Positions 8,110-16,812 of a DNA stretch of 64,000 bases are shown in pieces (position 1 is the first letter of the stretch; each line of letters begins with the position of its first letter). The translations under genes were made by a program, and so were the position numbers. The DNA is taken from contig CANLLF010000002.1 of the NCBI GenBank assembly GCA_947491935.1, positions 434,001 to 498,000 on the forward strand, written 5' to 3'. The notes beneath the pieces are model-generated. The model saw only the letters and a program-made list of their open reading frames with translations. It was not told where the DNA came from and did no database searches. This DNA is from an uncultured Roseicyclus sp. (GTDB lineage Bacteria > Pseudomonadota > Alphaproteobacteria > Rhodobacterales > Rhodobacteraceae).

Positions 8110-10125
8110 ATGGCCAAGATCGATCTGACCGCGCTCTACCGGCGAGGGCTGGCCCATCAACAGGCGGGCCGCCTGGACGATGCGCTGACACTTTACAACC
8201 AAATCCTCGCGGCGCAGCCGGGCATCCCCGAGGTGCTGTTCCAGCGGGCGCGGTGTGTTTCGGGGCGGGACCCAAAGGCGGCCGAGGCCGATTTTCGCAA
8301 GGCCCTGAAAGGGAAGCCGAAAGAGCCCGCCATTTGGCAGGGCCTGCACGGCGTGTTGCGCGGGCCGGCCCGCGCGAAACTGGAGAAAGACGCGCAGCGC
8401 GCCGGTATCCCGATGGGATCGGAGGCCGAACTGCGCCCGATCCTGGCGGCGATCGCCCAGGGGCGGGCAGCGCAGGCGGAACAGTCGGCGCTCAAACTGA
8501 CCAGGCAGGCTCCCGCTGCGTTCTGGCCCGCCTATGCGCTTGGGGAGGCGCGCCTGGCGCAATCCAAACCGGCGGTGGCCATACTGGAGGCGGCCCATGC
8601 CCGTGCGCCGGGCCATGCCAAGGCCCGGCTGGCCCTTGCCCGGGCCTATGCCGCCGCGGTCCGACCTGCGAAGGCCGAGGAGGTATTGCGCGCGGGCGGC
8701 GATCTGACGGCGGATGCGGCCCTGATATTGGCCTGGATCTACCGGGATACTGCACGGCCGGAGGCAGCGATGGCGTTGCTGAAAACGTACCGAGGAACCG
8801 ATAAACGCGTGCTGGCCGACCTGGCCGTATCGTTGGCGCAAACCGGGCGCGGTGACCAAGCGCTTGAGATTATCGAAAGGATGTCATCGCCGCCCGCTAC
8901 GGTGTTCCGGTCCTGCGCGATTGCGGCCGAGGAGGCAGGCGATTTCACTGGGGCTGAGGCCCTCATCGACGCGGCTCTGGCGACGCCGCAGGTCGGGCTA
9001 CTGACCCATCGCGCGCAGCTTCGCCAATCCGCTGGAGAATTCGCGCAGGCGGACGCCGATCTTATGGCCGAAATCGAGGCCTCACCCACCTTTGGGGAGG
9101 CCTACCGCGCCTATGCCAATGGCCGCAAGATCAAGGCCGATGACCCGATCCTCCCCCTTTTGGACGCGGGCTTTGAGCTGGCCGATCCGTCCGGATTGGA
9201 CCGGGCTGCACTGCAATTCGCAGCGGCCAAGGCAAAGGCCGATCTGGGGGAGCATGCGCAGGTTTTCCCCCATCTACACACGGCCAATCGCAAAATGGCG
9301 CAGGCGTTTCCCTATGGATTTGAAAGTGACCTTCAGGAGGCGCGCGCGCTAAAGGCCGATTGGCGGATCTTGCGGGATATTCCGGCAGATGGCCCCACCG
9401 ATCGCATCGTGTTCGTGACCGGCCTGCCGCGATCCGGCACGACGCTGGTTGAAACCATCCTTGCAGCTCATCCCCGCGTTAGCGCAGGGGGGGAGATGCC
9501 GTTTCTGTCGCGCGCCTTGTCCCCCGTCATCGAGGCGCTGCGCCATGGTGCGCCGGATGGCGACCTGCTGGCGGAGGCCGGGTCGCGCTATCTCACCGCG
9601 GCGCGGCGGCGGGCGGGTGACGCGCCCGTGATCGTTGACAAGGCGATTTCCACTTTTTCACGGATCGGCCATGCTGCCCGCGCCTTGCCCGGCGCACGCT
9701 TCCTCCTCGTGCGACGTGACCCGCGGGATGTTGGGCTGTCGCTCTATCGCAACATGTTCCCCCATGGCCTGCATCGCTATGCTTATGGCCTTGCAGATAT
9801 GGGCAGATACATCCGGCTTCACGATGCCATAACCGCCTTCTGGCAAGCCACTTTGCCCGACCTGATCCATGTGGTTGATTATGAAGACCTGACCAAGGAT
9901 CCCGAGCCGACCATTCGCGCCATGCTGGACGCCGTGGAACTGCCGTTCGATGAAGCCTGCCTTGCGCCGGAGCGCAGTGGGCGGCGGATTCAGACGCTCA
10001 GCTTTGCACAGGCCCGCCAGCCGATCGGAACCGGTGCCATCGCGGGTTGGCAGCGCTACGAGGGCGATCTCAAGCCGCTGATCGAGGCGCTGGACACCGA
10101 GATTGATCTTGAGGCGGCACCCTAG
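8110..10125 (+). CDS. TPR-repeat sulfotransferase family protein
   Basis: 671 residues. The first 410 are alpha-helical TPR-like repeats rich in Ala (for example YRRGLAHQQAGRLDDALTLY at the start). From about residue 430 there is a sulfotransferase domain with the PAPS 5'-phosphate-binding loop VTGLPRSGTTLVE (G at 438) and the downstream RRDPRDVGLSLYRN motif that holds the 3'-phosphate. It transfers sulfate from PAPS to an unknown acceptor; TPR-sulfotransferases of this kind are common in alphaproteobacteria and are suspected to act on glycans, lipids or peptides. It begins 4 bases after the Lrp-type gene, so they may be cotranscribed. The PAPS-forming enzyme is encoded 2 kb away. Confidence 0.85.
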   Translation: MAKIDLTALYRRGLAHQQAGRLDDALTLYNQILAAQPGIPEVLFQRARCVSGRDPKAAEADFRKALKGKPKEPAIWQGLHGVLRGPARAKLEKDAQRAGIPMGSEAELRPILAAIAQGRAAQAEQSALKLTRQAPAAFWPAYALGEARLAQSKPAVAILEAAHARAPGHAKARLALARAYAAAVRPAKAEEVLRAGGDLTADAALILAWIYRDTARPEAAMALLKTYRGTDKRVLADLAVSLAQTGRGDQALEIIERMSSPPATVFRSCAIAAEEAGDFTGAEALIDAALATPQVGLLTHRAQLRQSAGEFAQADADLMAEIEASPTFGEAYRAYANGRKIKADDPILPLLDAGFELADPSGLDRAALQFAAAKAKADLGEHAQVFPHLHTANRKMAQAFPYGFESDLQEARALKADWRILRDIPADGPTDRIVFVTGLPRSGTTLVETILAAHPRVSAGGEMPFLSRALSPVIEALRHGAPDGDLLAEAGSRYLTAARRRAGDAPVIVDKAISTFSRIGHAARALPGARFLLVRRDPRDVGLSLYRNMFPHGLHRYAYGLADMGRYIRLHDAITAFWQATLPDLIHVVDYEDLTKDPEPTIRAMLDAVELPFDEACLAPERSGRRIQTLSFAQARQPIGTGAIAGWQRYEGDLKPLIEALDTEIDLEAAP

Positions 10126-10161
10126 GGCAAGGTCTGCCTCTTTCGCACTGCGCCGGACACC

Positions 10162-10186
10162 AAAAAGGCGGCCGTTCTGGCCGCCC
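10162..10186 (-). terminator. Rho-independent terminator of the 45-residue gene
   Basis: On the minus strand: stem GGCGGCC / GGCCGCC around a 5-base loop, then TTTTT. It is placed 65 bases past the stop of the small gene at 10251. Confidence 0.75.
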
Positions 10187-10250
10187 TTCGCAAGCGTTCG
10201 CAATGCGTATGGTTTGGGGTCCGCGGGGTCTTCGTCCGGGGTCTTCCGCC

Positions 10251-10388
10251 TTATTCGGCGGCCACAGTTTTCTGCTTTCGCGGCTTCTCCGCGCGCCGTT
10301 CTGCACGCGCCTTGCGTGCCCACGGCATATCCATCTGCTCTTTCTTCGCTTCAGCGAGGATTGTTTTCATCCAGCGACGGGTCTTCAT
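10251..10388 (-). CDS. Conserved small basic protein (45 residues)
   Basis: 45 residues beginning MKTRRWMKTILAEAKKEQM, followed by DMPWARKARAERR and a Lys/Arg/Ala tail. AAGGA stands 8 bases before the ATG, and a clear terminator follows, so this is a complete monocistronic unit. I recall similar short proteins (Trp-Met-Lys start, then a Met-Pro-Trp-Ala-Arg core) in Rhodobacteraceae annotated as hypothetical. Function is unknown. The high charge and the central PWAR motif would suit a nucleic acid or ribosome contact, but that is a guess. Confidence 0.7.
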   Translation of the reverse strand: MKTRRWMKTILAEAKKEQMDMPWARKARAERRAEKPRKQKTVAAE

Positions 10389-10638
10389 TTGCCTGTTCCT
10401 TCTTGCCGGTTGCAGTTGTTTAGGTTGCAGCCAATCTGGCCCGGCTTTCAGGCAGTCTTGAGGCGAAATCTCTAATGCGCAGTAAATCATCGGGGCCATT
10501 TTTGGGCAATTCCCGGATCGCAGACCGCATATTTCACGAGGATTTTCGAAAGACTTGAATCAGATTATGCCCAAGCGAAGGCACATCCCGCCGCGATTGT
10601 GTCTCATTTGGAACCAGTCGGATGTCAGGCGGCGAATG

Positions 10639-11412
10639 CTACAGACGGATCGCCGAAATGAGCCTGCCGTAATCGGCCTCTCCGCGATGGGTGGCGCGCC
10701 GGTAGGAATAGAACCGCTTCGGGTCCGAATAGGTGCAATGGCCGGTCCATTCGGCCTCGGCCACGCCCGCCGCGCGCAGACGGCTCAACCCGTATCCCGT
10801 CAGGTCGAACTGATACTTTCCCTCGGCCTTGCCGTTTACAAAGAACCGCGATGTCATCGGATCCTCATCCATGAAGCGCTCCAGAAACTCCTGGCCGACC
10901 TCATAGGCGCGTTGGCTGATCGATGGGCCGATCACCGCGCGCACGCGACTTCGCTCGGCACCGAGCCCGTCCATAGCGTCCAGCGTCGCTTCCAAAACTC
11001 CGTCCAACGCGCCGCGCCATCCGGCATGGGCCGCGCCGATCACCTGTGCCTCGGGATCGGCGAACAGGATCGGCTGGCAATCGGCGGTCAGGACCGACAG
11101 GGCCACACCGGGCGTTGCCGTGACAAGGGCATCCGCGCGGGGCCGCTCCTGCGTTGGGGCGTCGATCACCGCGACGTCGGCGGAATGCACTTGGTGCACG
11201 CCCACCAGCGCCTTGGTCTCCACACCCATCGCATCGGCCACCTTGCGGCGGTTCAGGGAGACGATTTCCGCCTGATCCGATGACCCGCCACCACAATTCA
11301 ACGCTGTGAAGATCCCCGATGAGGCTCCACCGATCCGGGTGAAGAAGCCATGGGTGACACCGTCGAGCAGGGGTGACGTCACGGGATCCAGGCGTGTGGC
11401 GGTGACCGTCAT
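10639..11412 (-). CDS. pgeF: Peptidoglycan editing factor PgeF (YfiH family)
   Basis: 257 residues, the usual family size. The zinc-site residues of the YfiH/DUF152 family are visible: His in GVHQVHSADV, Cys in LTADCQPILFAD and His in GAAHAGWRG. In E. coli PgeF keeps L-Ala at position 1 of the peptidoglycan stem by removing wrong muropeptide precursors; an older name is multicopper polyphenol oxidoreductase (laccase-like). It overlaps the upstream methyltransferase gene by 4 bases (ATGA) and is the last gene of the lgt-midA-pgeF operon. Confidence 0.92.
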   Translation of the reverse strand: MTVTATRLDPVTSPLLDGVTHGFFTRIGGASSGIFTALNCGGGSSDQAEIVSLNRRKVADAMGVETKALVGVHQVHSADVAVIDAPTQERPRADALVTATPGVALSVLTADCQPILFADPEAQVIGAAHAGWRGALDGVLEATLDAMDGLGAERSRVRAVIGPSISQRAYEVGQEFLERFMDEDPMTSRFFVNGKAEGKYQFDLTGYGLSRLRAAGVAEAEWTGHCTYSDPKRFYSYRRATHRGEADYGRLISAIRL

Positions 11413-12467
11413 CCATAAGGCTCCAGGGCAGGGGGCGGCGGGGCATCCGGCGGCGTGATCGCCAGTATCTTGAACAGGTTTCCCATTTCATCGGGATGCG
11501 TCAACCGTCTGTGTGCCGCGATGTGGTCCTCAAGCGCGGCGCCGCCCAGAGTTTGGGCAAGGGCCTGCGCACGGGCGGTGATGCCAAGACGTTCCAGAAA
11601 AACGCCCTGCGGCGTGAGGGCAGAGGCACGGGCGGGCGTGGCGGCACGCGCCAGCGGTCCAAAGGCCACATGGGCGGTCAGATCCGCCGTCCCGGGCTGC
11701 TTTAACGGGTCGGTAAAGCGGTGATCGGTGATGGCCTGGAACGTATCGCCTTTGCTCTCCCACCCGCCGTAATCGATGATCAATGCGGCGCCGCCAGATC
11801 CGGCGATCCGGCGGCCGATCTCCTGCGCCATGGCCTCGCCGGGCGTGCAGGTTTCAAGGATCATGCCCGGCGCGAACCCGGACGGCGTGGCCAAGGGCGC
11901 CGGGGGCGCGAGGCCCCAGATCAGGGTGTCCCCCGTTGCGCCGATCTGCCGTTCCTGCCAATCCCGCGCGTTGTTCATCTGGAATTGCCGGATGGGCAGC
12001 GCATCGAAGAATTCGTTGGCCAGCAGGAACAGCGGACCGTCCGGAACGTCGGCGAGCGTATCGTGGAAAACCGGGGCGATGCCGTCCAAAATGTTGGCCT
12101 GAATATCCCGTAGAACCGGGGAGGCCTCGACAAGGTGCAGGTCTGCCGCGGCGTGAAACCCCGGCACCTTGCGGGTGGCGCGCAAGACATCGGCCATCAA
12201 GGTTCCGCGACCGGGCCCCAACTCCGCCAAGATGATGCTCTCGGGTGCGCCCTGATCCATCCAGACCTGCGCCAGCCACAGGCCCAGAAGCTCCCCGAAC
12301 ATCTGGCTGACCTCGGGCGCGGTGATGAAATCGCCGCCCCGGCCCAACGGATCCCGCGTGGCGTAGTAGCCCTCGGTCGGATCAAACAGGCACTCGGCCA
12401 TGTAATCGGCGACGGTGAGCGGCCCCAGCCGCCCGATCCGCGCGATCAGACGGTCTTTGAGACTCAT
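11409..12467 (-). CDS. MidA/NDUFAF7-type SAM-dependent methyltransferase
   Basis: 352 residues from the ATG that overlaps the lgt stop (ATGA); the upstream in-frame sequence is part of lgt. Early TVADYMAECLFDPTEGYYATRDPLGRGGDFITAPEVSQMFGE-type family sequence, and a SAM-binding ELGPGRGTLM loop. The mitochondrial homologue NDUFAF7 methylates an arginine of a complex I subunit during assembly; bacterial members are presumed to have a similar protein target. It is the middle gene of three overlapping genes. Confidence 0.88.
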   Translation of the reverse strand: MSLKDRLIARIGRLGPLTVADYMAECLFDPTEGYYATRDPLGRGGDFITAPEVSQMFGELLGLWLAQVWMDQGAPESIILAELGPGRGTLMADVLRATRKVPGFHAAADLHLVEASPVLRDIQANILDGIAPVFHDTLADVPDGPLFLLANEFFDALPIRQFQMNNARDWQERQIGATGDTLIWGLAPPAPLATPSGFAPGMILETCTPGEAMAQEIGRRIAGSGGAALIIDYGGWESKGDTFQAITDHRFTDPLKQPGTADLTAHVAFGPLARAATPARASALTPQGVFLERLGITARAQALAQTLGGAALEDHIAAHRRLTHPDEMGNLFKILAITPPDAPPPPALEPYG

Positions 12468-13381
12468 GCCACCCGCGCCGCCCGGGCTCGCGTGATGAGC
12501 CACAGCCCTGCAAGCACCATCGGGATGGTGAGGATCTGGCCCATCGTCAGCCCGACACTGGGTGACAGCGCCAGCGCAAACCCGACCGGGTTATCGGGGC
12601 CGACAAATTGCGCATCAGGCTGGCGGACGAATTCCACTGCGAAACGGGAGATGCCGTAGATGATGAGGAACATGCCCGTCAGCGCCCCGGGCCTGCGCAA
12701 CCAGCCGCGCCGCCATGCGAGGTACAACAGGAGCGTGCCCATGAAGAGGCCCTCCAACAGCGCCTCGTAGAGCTGCGACGGATGCCGCGCGCAGACGGTG
12801 GCGCCAAGATACTCCACCAGGCCGTCCGGCCCCGGGCAATTCTGCGCGGCCCGACCGGGAAAGATCACAGCCCAGGGCACATCCGTTGCGCGGCCCCACA
12901 GCTCGGCATTGATGAAATTGGCCAGGCGCCCGAAGAACAGCCCGATGCCGATCACCATCGACATCGCATCGGCCACCTGCAGTGGTGGCGCCTTGGCGAT
13001 CCGACAGAAGATGAGCGCGGCAATCGTCACCCCCATCAACCCGCCATGAAACGACATGCCGCCTTCCCAGACGCGGATGATCTGCAACGGATCATCCCAA
13101 TAGGTGCCGGGCTGGTAGAACAGGACATAGCCGATCCGCCCCCCCAGGATCACACCCAGAACAACGGCGCTGAGCAGCCCCTCCACCCGTTCGGGCGCCA
13201 TCGGGGGCACGCCGCCGGGCCAAAGCTCCGGGCGGGCCACGGCCTTCCAGATCACCCACCATCCCAATCCGAGCCCCACCAGATAGGCCAGCGCGTACCA
13301 GCGGAGCGCGAAGGTGAAGCTGCCAAGCTCAATACTGAACAGCTCGGGCGACAAGGGCGGGAAGGGAATGGCGTAAATCAT
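12464..13381 (-). CDS. lgt: Prolipoprotein diacylglyceryl transferase
   Basis: 305 residues with seven or so membrane segments. Lgt signatures are present: the catalytic region MSFHGGLMGV and GRLANFINAELWGRATDVPWAV (family GRxxNFIN...GR). It transfers diacylglycerol from phosphatidylglycerol to the lipobox cysteine of lipoproteins in the inner membrane, the first step of lipoprotein maturation. It heads the operon with midA-type and pgeF genes and is divergent from the UbiK-like gene. Confidence 0.95.
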   Translation of the reverse strand: MIYAIPFPPLSPELFSIELGSFTFALRWYALAYLVGLGLGWWVIWKAVARPELWPGGVPPMAPERVEGLLSAVVLGVILGGRIGYVLFYQPGTYWDDPLQIIRVWEGGMSFHGGLMGVTIAALIFCRIAKAPPLQVADAMSMVIGIGLFFGRLANFINAELWGRATDVPWAVIFPGRAAQNCPGPDGLVEYLGATVCARHPSQLYEALLEGLFMGTLLLYLAWRRGWLRRPGALTGMFLIIYGISRFAVEFVRQPDAQFVGPDNPVGFALALSPSVGLTMGQILTIPMVLAGLWLITRARAARVA

Positions 13382-13496
13382 GGGGCCTCGCGGTCACATT
13401 TTCCCCGTCGATGCGGGGCGGCTGCGACGAAGTCAACCTTGATCCGGGCCCGATGGTCGCCCATATCACAGACGTGATAGACAGGAGCCCAGGCGC

Positions 13497-13745
13497 ATGC
13501 AGACCCGCAACAAGATCATGGACGACTTCAGCCAATTGATGACCAACGCAATGGGCGTGGCCCAGGGCGCGAAGGACGAAGCCGAGACCGCGATGAACTC
13601 CATGATGGATCGCTGGCTGGCCAACCGGAACCTCGTGACGCGCGATGAATTTGACGCTGTCCGGGCGATGGCCCAGAAGGCCCGCGAGGAAAACGAGGCG
13701 CTTAAGGCCCGCATCGCGGCTTTGGAAGGTGGCGCTTCGGACTGA
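13497..13745 (+). CDS. UbiK/BMFP-family accessory factor
   Basis: 82 residues. An amphipathic N-terminal helix (DDFSQLMTNAMG) and a C-terminal coiled coil (VTRDEFDAVRAMAQKAREENEALKARIAALE) match the BMFP/UbiK (formerly DUF526) layout. Family members form trimeric coiled coils and assist the ubiquinone biosynthesis complex; the Brucella homologue has membrane-fusogenic activity. Coupled to a strong terminator 26 bases after the stop. Confidence 0.8.
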   Translation: MQTRNKIMDDFSQLMTNAMGVAQGAKDEAETAMNSMMDRWLANRNLVTRDEFDAVRAMAQKAREENEALKARIAALEGGASD

Positions 13746-14057
13746 CGCCAACGCGCATGAATGTCGTTCGAAAGCCACCGCGTCATGTCGGTGGCTTTTT
13801 TCTTGTGGACAGTTTGTCCACGCTTGTGGCCCGGTTATCCCCACACGCAATATGTTGTGGGTAAAGCCAGAAATCGGGACTCGACCCATTTCCGTTACAA
13901 AAATTCTTCTTTACAGCGAGTCCCCAAAGGATCACCATATTTGGTAGGGATTGAGGCAGAGCAGCCCAGCCCTATTAAAGACACCCAGCCATTTGTGGGA
14001 GTCTTGGGACTAAACCACCAAGGCCCCGCAGGCTGCCAACCTGAAGGGTCTGGGGCT
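13746..14057 (+). other. Intergenic region upstream of the YbjN-like gene
   Basis: After the terminator this 250-base stretch has lower GC than its surroundings, an inverted repeat GTGGACA-GTT-TGTCCAC near 13805-13821, and AT-rich bases around 13895-13925 (tacaaaaattcttctttac) that suit a promoter. No coding sequence is supported here. Confidence 0.4.
13771..13801 (+). terminator. Rho-independent terminator after the UbiK-like gene
   Basis: Stem AAGCCACCG / CGGTGGCTT around an 8-base loop, running into six Ts. Confidence 0.85.
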
Positions 14058-14561
14058 ATGTCACACGCAGAAGAATACCTCGATATTGAGGAACTCCACC
14101 CGATAGATATCGTCGAGACGCTCGCGGCCCACCATGATTGGGATTTCGACCGCATCGCGGATGACCAGATCGCCATGGCGATTGAGGGGCAATGGCGCAC
14201 CTATTCGGTCACCCTGGCCTGGTCATCATATGACGAGACGCTTCGGATGATCTGCACCTTCGATATGGAGCCCCCCGAGGAGACCAAGCACAAGCTCTAT
14301 GAGTCCCTCAACCTGGTGAACGACCGTTGTTGGGCCGGCGCGTTTACCTTTTGGGCGTCGCAAAAGCTGATGGTGTATCGATACGGATTGGTTCTGGCGG
14401 GGGATCAGCTTGCCTCGCCCGATCAAATTGCCTGCATGGTGGAAACCGCCGTCCTGGCATCCGAGCGCTATTACCCGGCCTTTCAACTGGCGCTGTGGTC
14501 CGACCAGACCCCGGAAGAGGCCATGGATGTAGCAATTTCAGAGGCTTACGGGCGCGCTTGA
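14058..14561 (+). CDS. YbjN domain-containing protein
   Basis: 167 residues. The start at 14058 has AAGGG 9 bases upstream. The sequence fits the YbjN fold (related to type III secretion chaperones): an N-terminal LHPIDIVETLAAHHDWDFDRI stretch, W-x-x-Y-x-V strands and a C-terminal ASERYYPAFQLALW helix. E. coli YbjN affects motility and stress responses by an unclear mechanism; the alphaproteobacterial members are uncharacterised. It is followed by proC on the same strand after 138 bases. Confidence 0.75.
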   Translation: MSHAEEYLDIEELHPIDIVETLAAHHDWDFDRIADDQIAMAIEGQWRTYSVTLAWSSYDETLRMICTFDMEPPEETKHKLYESLNLVNDRCWAGAFTFWASQKLMVYRYGLVLAGDQLASPDQIACMVETAVLASERYYPAFQLALWSDQTPEEAMDVAISEAYGRA

Positions 14562-14699
14562 GCCCGGTTTCCCGCCTCTGACACCCCTCCGCCTGTGGCT
14601 TTCTTGCCGCCCTGACAGGCGCTCAGCGCGGTGAACCGGCGATCAAAGGTTTCCCGCCGGGGCTCGCCCCCCTAAATTGCCCCCCATATACCGGGGGCG

Positions 14700-15512
14700 A
14701 TGATGGATATTTCTGCAATCGAAGGCCGTGGGCTTGTTATGCTCGGCTGTGGCAAGATGGGATCGGCCATGTTGCAGGGCTGGCTGGCCGGCGGGCTTTC
14801 GCCCGATGCCGTCCATGTCATTGATCCGATGCCCTCCGAGTGGCTGCAAGGCACCGGCGTGTCGATCAATGGCGAGATGCCCGATGATCCCGCCGTTTTG
14901 ATGATCGCCGTCAAGCCGCAGATGATGGGCGAGGCATTGCCGCAAGTCGAACGCTTCGGAGGCGGCGGAACGCTGATCCTGTCGGTTGCGGCAGGCACAC
15001 CGATCAAGGCGTTTCAGGATGCGTTCGGGCCGGGTACGCGCGTGATCCGGTCGATGCCCAATACACCCGCCGCCGTGGGCAAGGGCATCACGGCGATTGT
15101 CGGCAATGCCGATGCCACCGCTGATGACATGGACCTGGCCGAAGAGATGCTGAGCACGATCGGGCAGGTTGTGCGCCTCAACAACGAGATGCAGATCGAT
15201 GCGGTCACCGGCATCTCGGGTTCGGGCCCGGCCTATGTGTTCTACATGATCGATGCCCTTGCCGCTGCCGCGCGGGCCGAGGGCCTCCCGGATGAGATGG
15301 CGATGCGACTGGCCAAGGCGACCGTCGCAGGGGCCGGCGCACTTGCCGAAGGCTCCGATGAAACGCCGGAGCAGTTGCGCATCAACGTGACCTCACCCAA
15401 TGGCACGACCCAGGCGGGGCTCGAGGTGTTGATGGGCGAAAACGGATTGGCCCCCCTGATGCGGCGCACCGTGGCGGCCGCGACGAACCGCAGCCGGGAA
15501 CTCAGAAAATGA
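14700..15512 (+). CDS. proC: Pyrroline-5-carboxylate reductase
   Basis: 270 residues. NADPH-binding start MLGCGKMGSAMLQGWLAGG and C-terminal signature region with ISGSGPAYVFYMIDAL and NVTSPNGTTQAGLEVL. It makes proline from P5C in the cytosol. It overlaps the next gene by 4 bases (ATGA). Confidence 0.95.
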   Translation: MMDISAIEGRGLVMLGCGKMGSAMLQGWLAGGLSPDAVHVIDPMPSEWLQGTGVSINGEMPDDPAVLMIAVKPQMMGEALPQVERFGGGGTLILSVAAGTPIKAFQDAFGPGTRVIRSMPNTPAAVGKGITAIVGNADATADDMDLAEEMLSTIGQVVRLNNEMQIDAVTGISGSGPAYVFYMIDALAAAARAEGLPDEMAMRLAKATVAGAGALAEGSDETPEQLRINVTSPNGTTQAGLEVLMGENGLAPLMRRTVAAATNRSRELRK

Positions 15513-15847
15513 GCGAGATCACCTTCGATCAATTCATGGATGTCGATATCCGGGTCGGGACCGTGACGCGCGCCGAAGCCTTCCCCGAAGCGCGAAAGCC
15601 CGCGATCAAGCTGTGGGTGGATTTCGGCGCGGAGATCGGCGAGCGCAAGTCCTCCGCCCAGATCACCGCCCATTACACTCCCGAGGGATTGATCGGAAAA
15701 CAGGTCATGGGCGTGGTAAATTTCCCGCCGCGCCAGATTGGCCCCGTGATGTCCGAGGTTCTCGTTCTAGGTCTCCATGATGAGGAGGGGGGGATTGTCC
15801 TGATCTCGCCCGATCTGGATGTGCCGAACGGAGAACGGATGTGCTGA
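15509..15847 (+). CDS. csaA: CsaA-type tRNA-binding domain protein
   Basis: 112 residues forming a single EMAP-II/Trbp111-like OB fold: FDQFMDVDIRVGTV at the start, AQITAHYTPEGLIGKQVMGVVNFPPRQIG in the middle and a C-terminal MSEVLVLG. CsaA proteins are dimers that bind tRNA and have been described as export chaperones. It overlaps proC and the following dehydrogenase gene, so the three form one transcription unit. Confidence 0.85.
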   Translation: MSEITFDQFMDVDIRVGTVTRAEAFPEARKPAIKLWVDFGAEIGERKSSAQITAHYTPEGLIGKQVMGVVNFPPRQIGPVMSEVLVLGLHDEEGGIVLISPDLDVPNGERMC

Positions 15848-16791
15848 AACTCCTGGTGTCCCGGCGTTTGCCGGAGAGTGTGATGGATGTCGCCGAAGCG
15901 CGGTTTGAGGTCACTTGCCGCGATACGACGCTGCCGATGGACCATGCCGAATGTGTGGAGGCGCTGCGCGATCATGATGCGATCCTGCCGACCTTGGGTG
16001 ATGCGTTCAGCGTTGAAGCCTTCGCTGCGGCGGGCAATATTCGCACCAAGCTGCTGGCGAATTTCGGAGTGGGTTACAATCACATCGATGCCGAAGCGGC
16101 GCGGGCAGCGGGTATCGAGGTGACGAACACGCCCGGCGCCGTCACCGATGCCACCGCCGACATCGCAATGACGCTGATCCTGATGACAGCGCGCCGTGCG
16201 GGCGAAGGCGAGCGGGCCGTGCGCAGCGGCGCATGGGCGGGGTGGCACCCGACCCAGATGTTGGGCATGCATTTTTCCGGCAAGACAGTGTGCATCATCG
16301 GGATGGGCCGCATCGGGCAGGCCATCGCGCGGCGCTGCCATTTCGGGTTCGGCTGCCGGATCGTCTATGTGAACCGCTCACCCAAGGACGTTGATTTCCC
16401 GGCGGAGCAATTGCCGATGGAAACGGCGCTGGCCGGGGCGGACGTTGTTGTGCTGGCCACGCCGGGCGGGCCGGCGACGCATCACCTGATCGGGACGGAC
16501 GCGTTCGCGGCGATGAAATCCCAGGCCATCTTCGTGAATATCTCACGCGGCGACGTGGTGGATGAGGCGGCTCTCGTGGCGGCGCTGTCGGTGGGGCGCA
16601 TCGCGGGCGCGGGCCTTGACGTCTACGAACACGAACCGTTGGTCCCCGACGAATTGCGGGCGATGGAAAACGTGACGCTTCTGCCGCATCTGGGCACGGC
16701 GGCGCTGGAAGTGCGCGAAGATATGGGCCGCATGGCACTGGACAACGTGATCGCGTTCTCCGAGGGGCGCCCGGTGCCCAACGCGGTCTGA
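15841..16791 (+). CDS. D-isomer 2-hydroxyacid dehydrogenase (glyoxylate/hydroxypyruvate reductase-like)
   Basis: 316 residues from a GTG start inside the end of csaA (7-base overlap). NAD(P)-binding GMGRIGQAIARR, the catalytic Arg in NISRGDVVDEAAL, Glu in YEHEPLVPDEL and His in LLPHLGTA are in family order. The enzyme reduces a 2-keto acid such as glyoxylate or hydroxypyruvate to the D-hydroxy acid; exact substrate not readable. The protein matches the length of GhrB-type reductases. Confidence 0.85.
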   Translation: MLKLLVSRRLPESVMDVAEARFEVTCRDTTLPMDHAECVEALRDHDAILPTLGDAFSVEAFAAAGNIRTKLLANFGVGYNHIDAEAARAAGIEVTNTPGAVTDATADIAMTLILMTARRAGEGERAVRSGAWAGWHPTQMLGMHFSGKTVCIIGMGRIGQAIARRCHFGFGCRIVYVNRSPKDVDFPAEQLPMETALAGADVVVLATPGGPATHHLIGTDAFAAMKSQAIFVNISRGDVVDEAALVAALSVGRIAGAGLDVYEHEPLVPDELRAMENVTLLPHLGTAALEVREDMGRMALDNVIAFSEGRPVPNAV

Positions 16792-16809
16792 CAGGCCGCA
16801 TTCGGCCTG
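16792..16809. terminator. Hairpin between convergent genes
   Basis: CAGGCCG-CATT-CGGCCTG starts right at the stop of the dehydrogenase gene and ends 3 bases before the stop of the GNAT gene on the other strand. There is no T tract, so it may act only as an mRNA 3'-end stabiliser for both. Confidence 0.4.
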
Positions 16810-16812
16810 CAC

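Noticed and set aside
13830-13850. TTATCCCCACA, resembling a DnaA box
   Set aside because: It has two extra bases compared with TTATCCACA and stands alone; no cluster, AT-rich DUE or dnaA/parAB genes nearby, so no origin is called.
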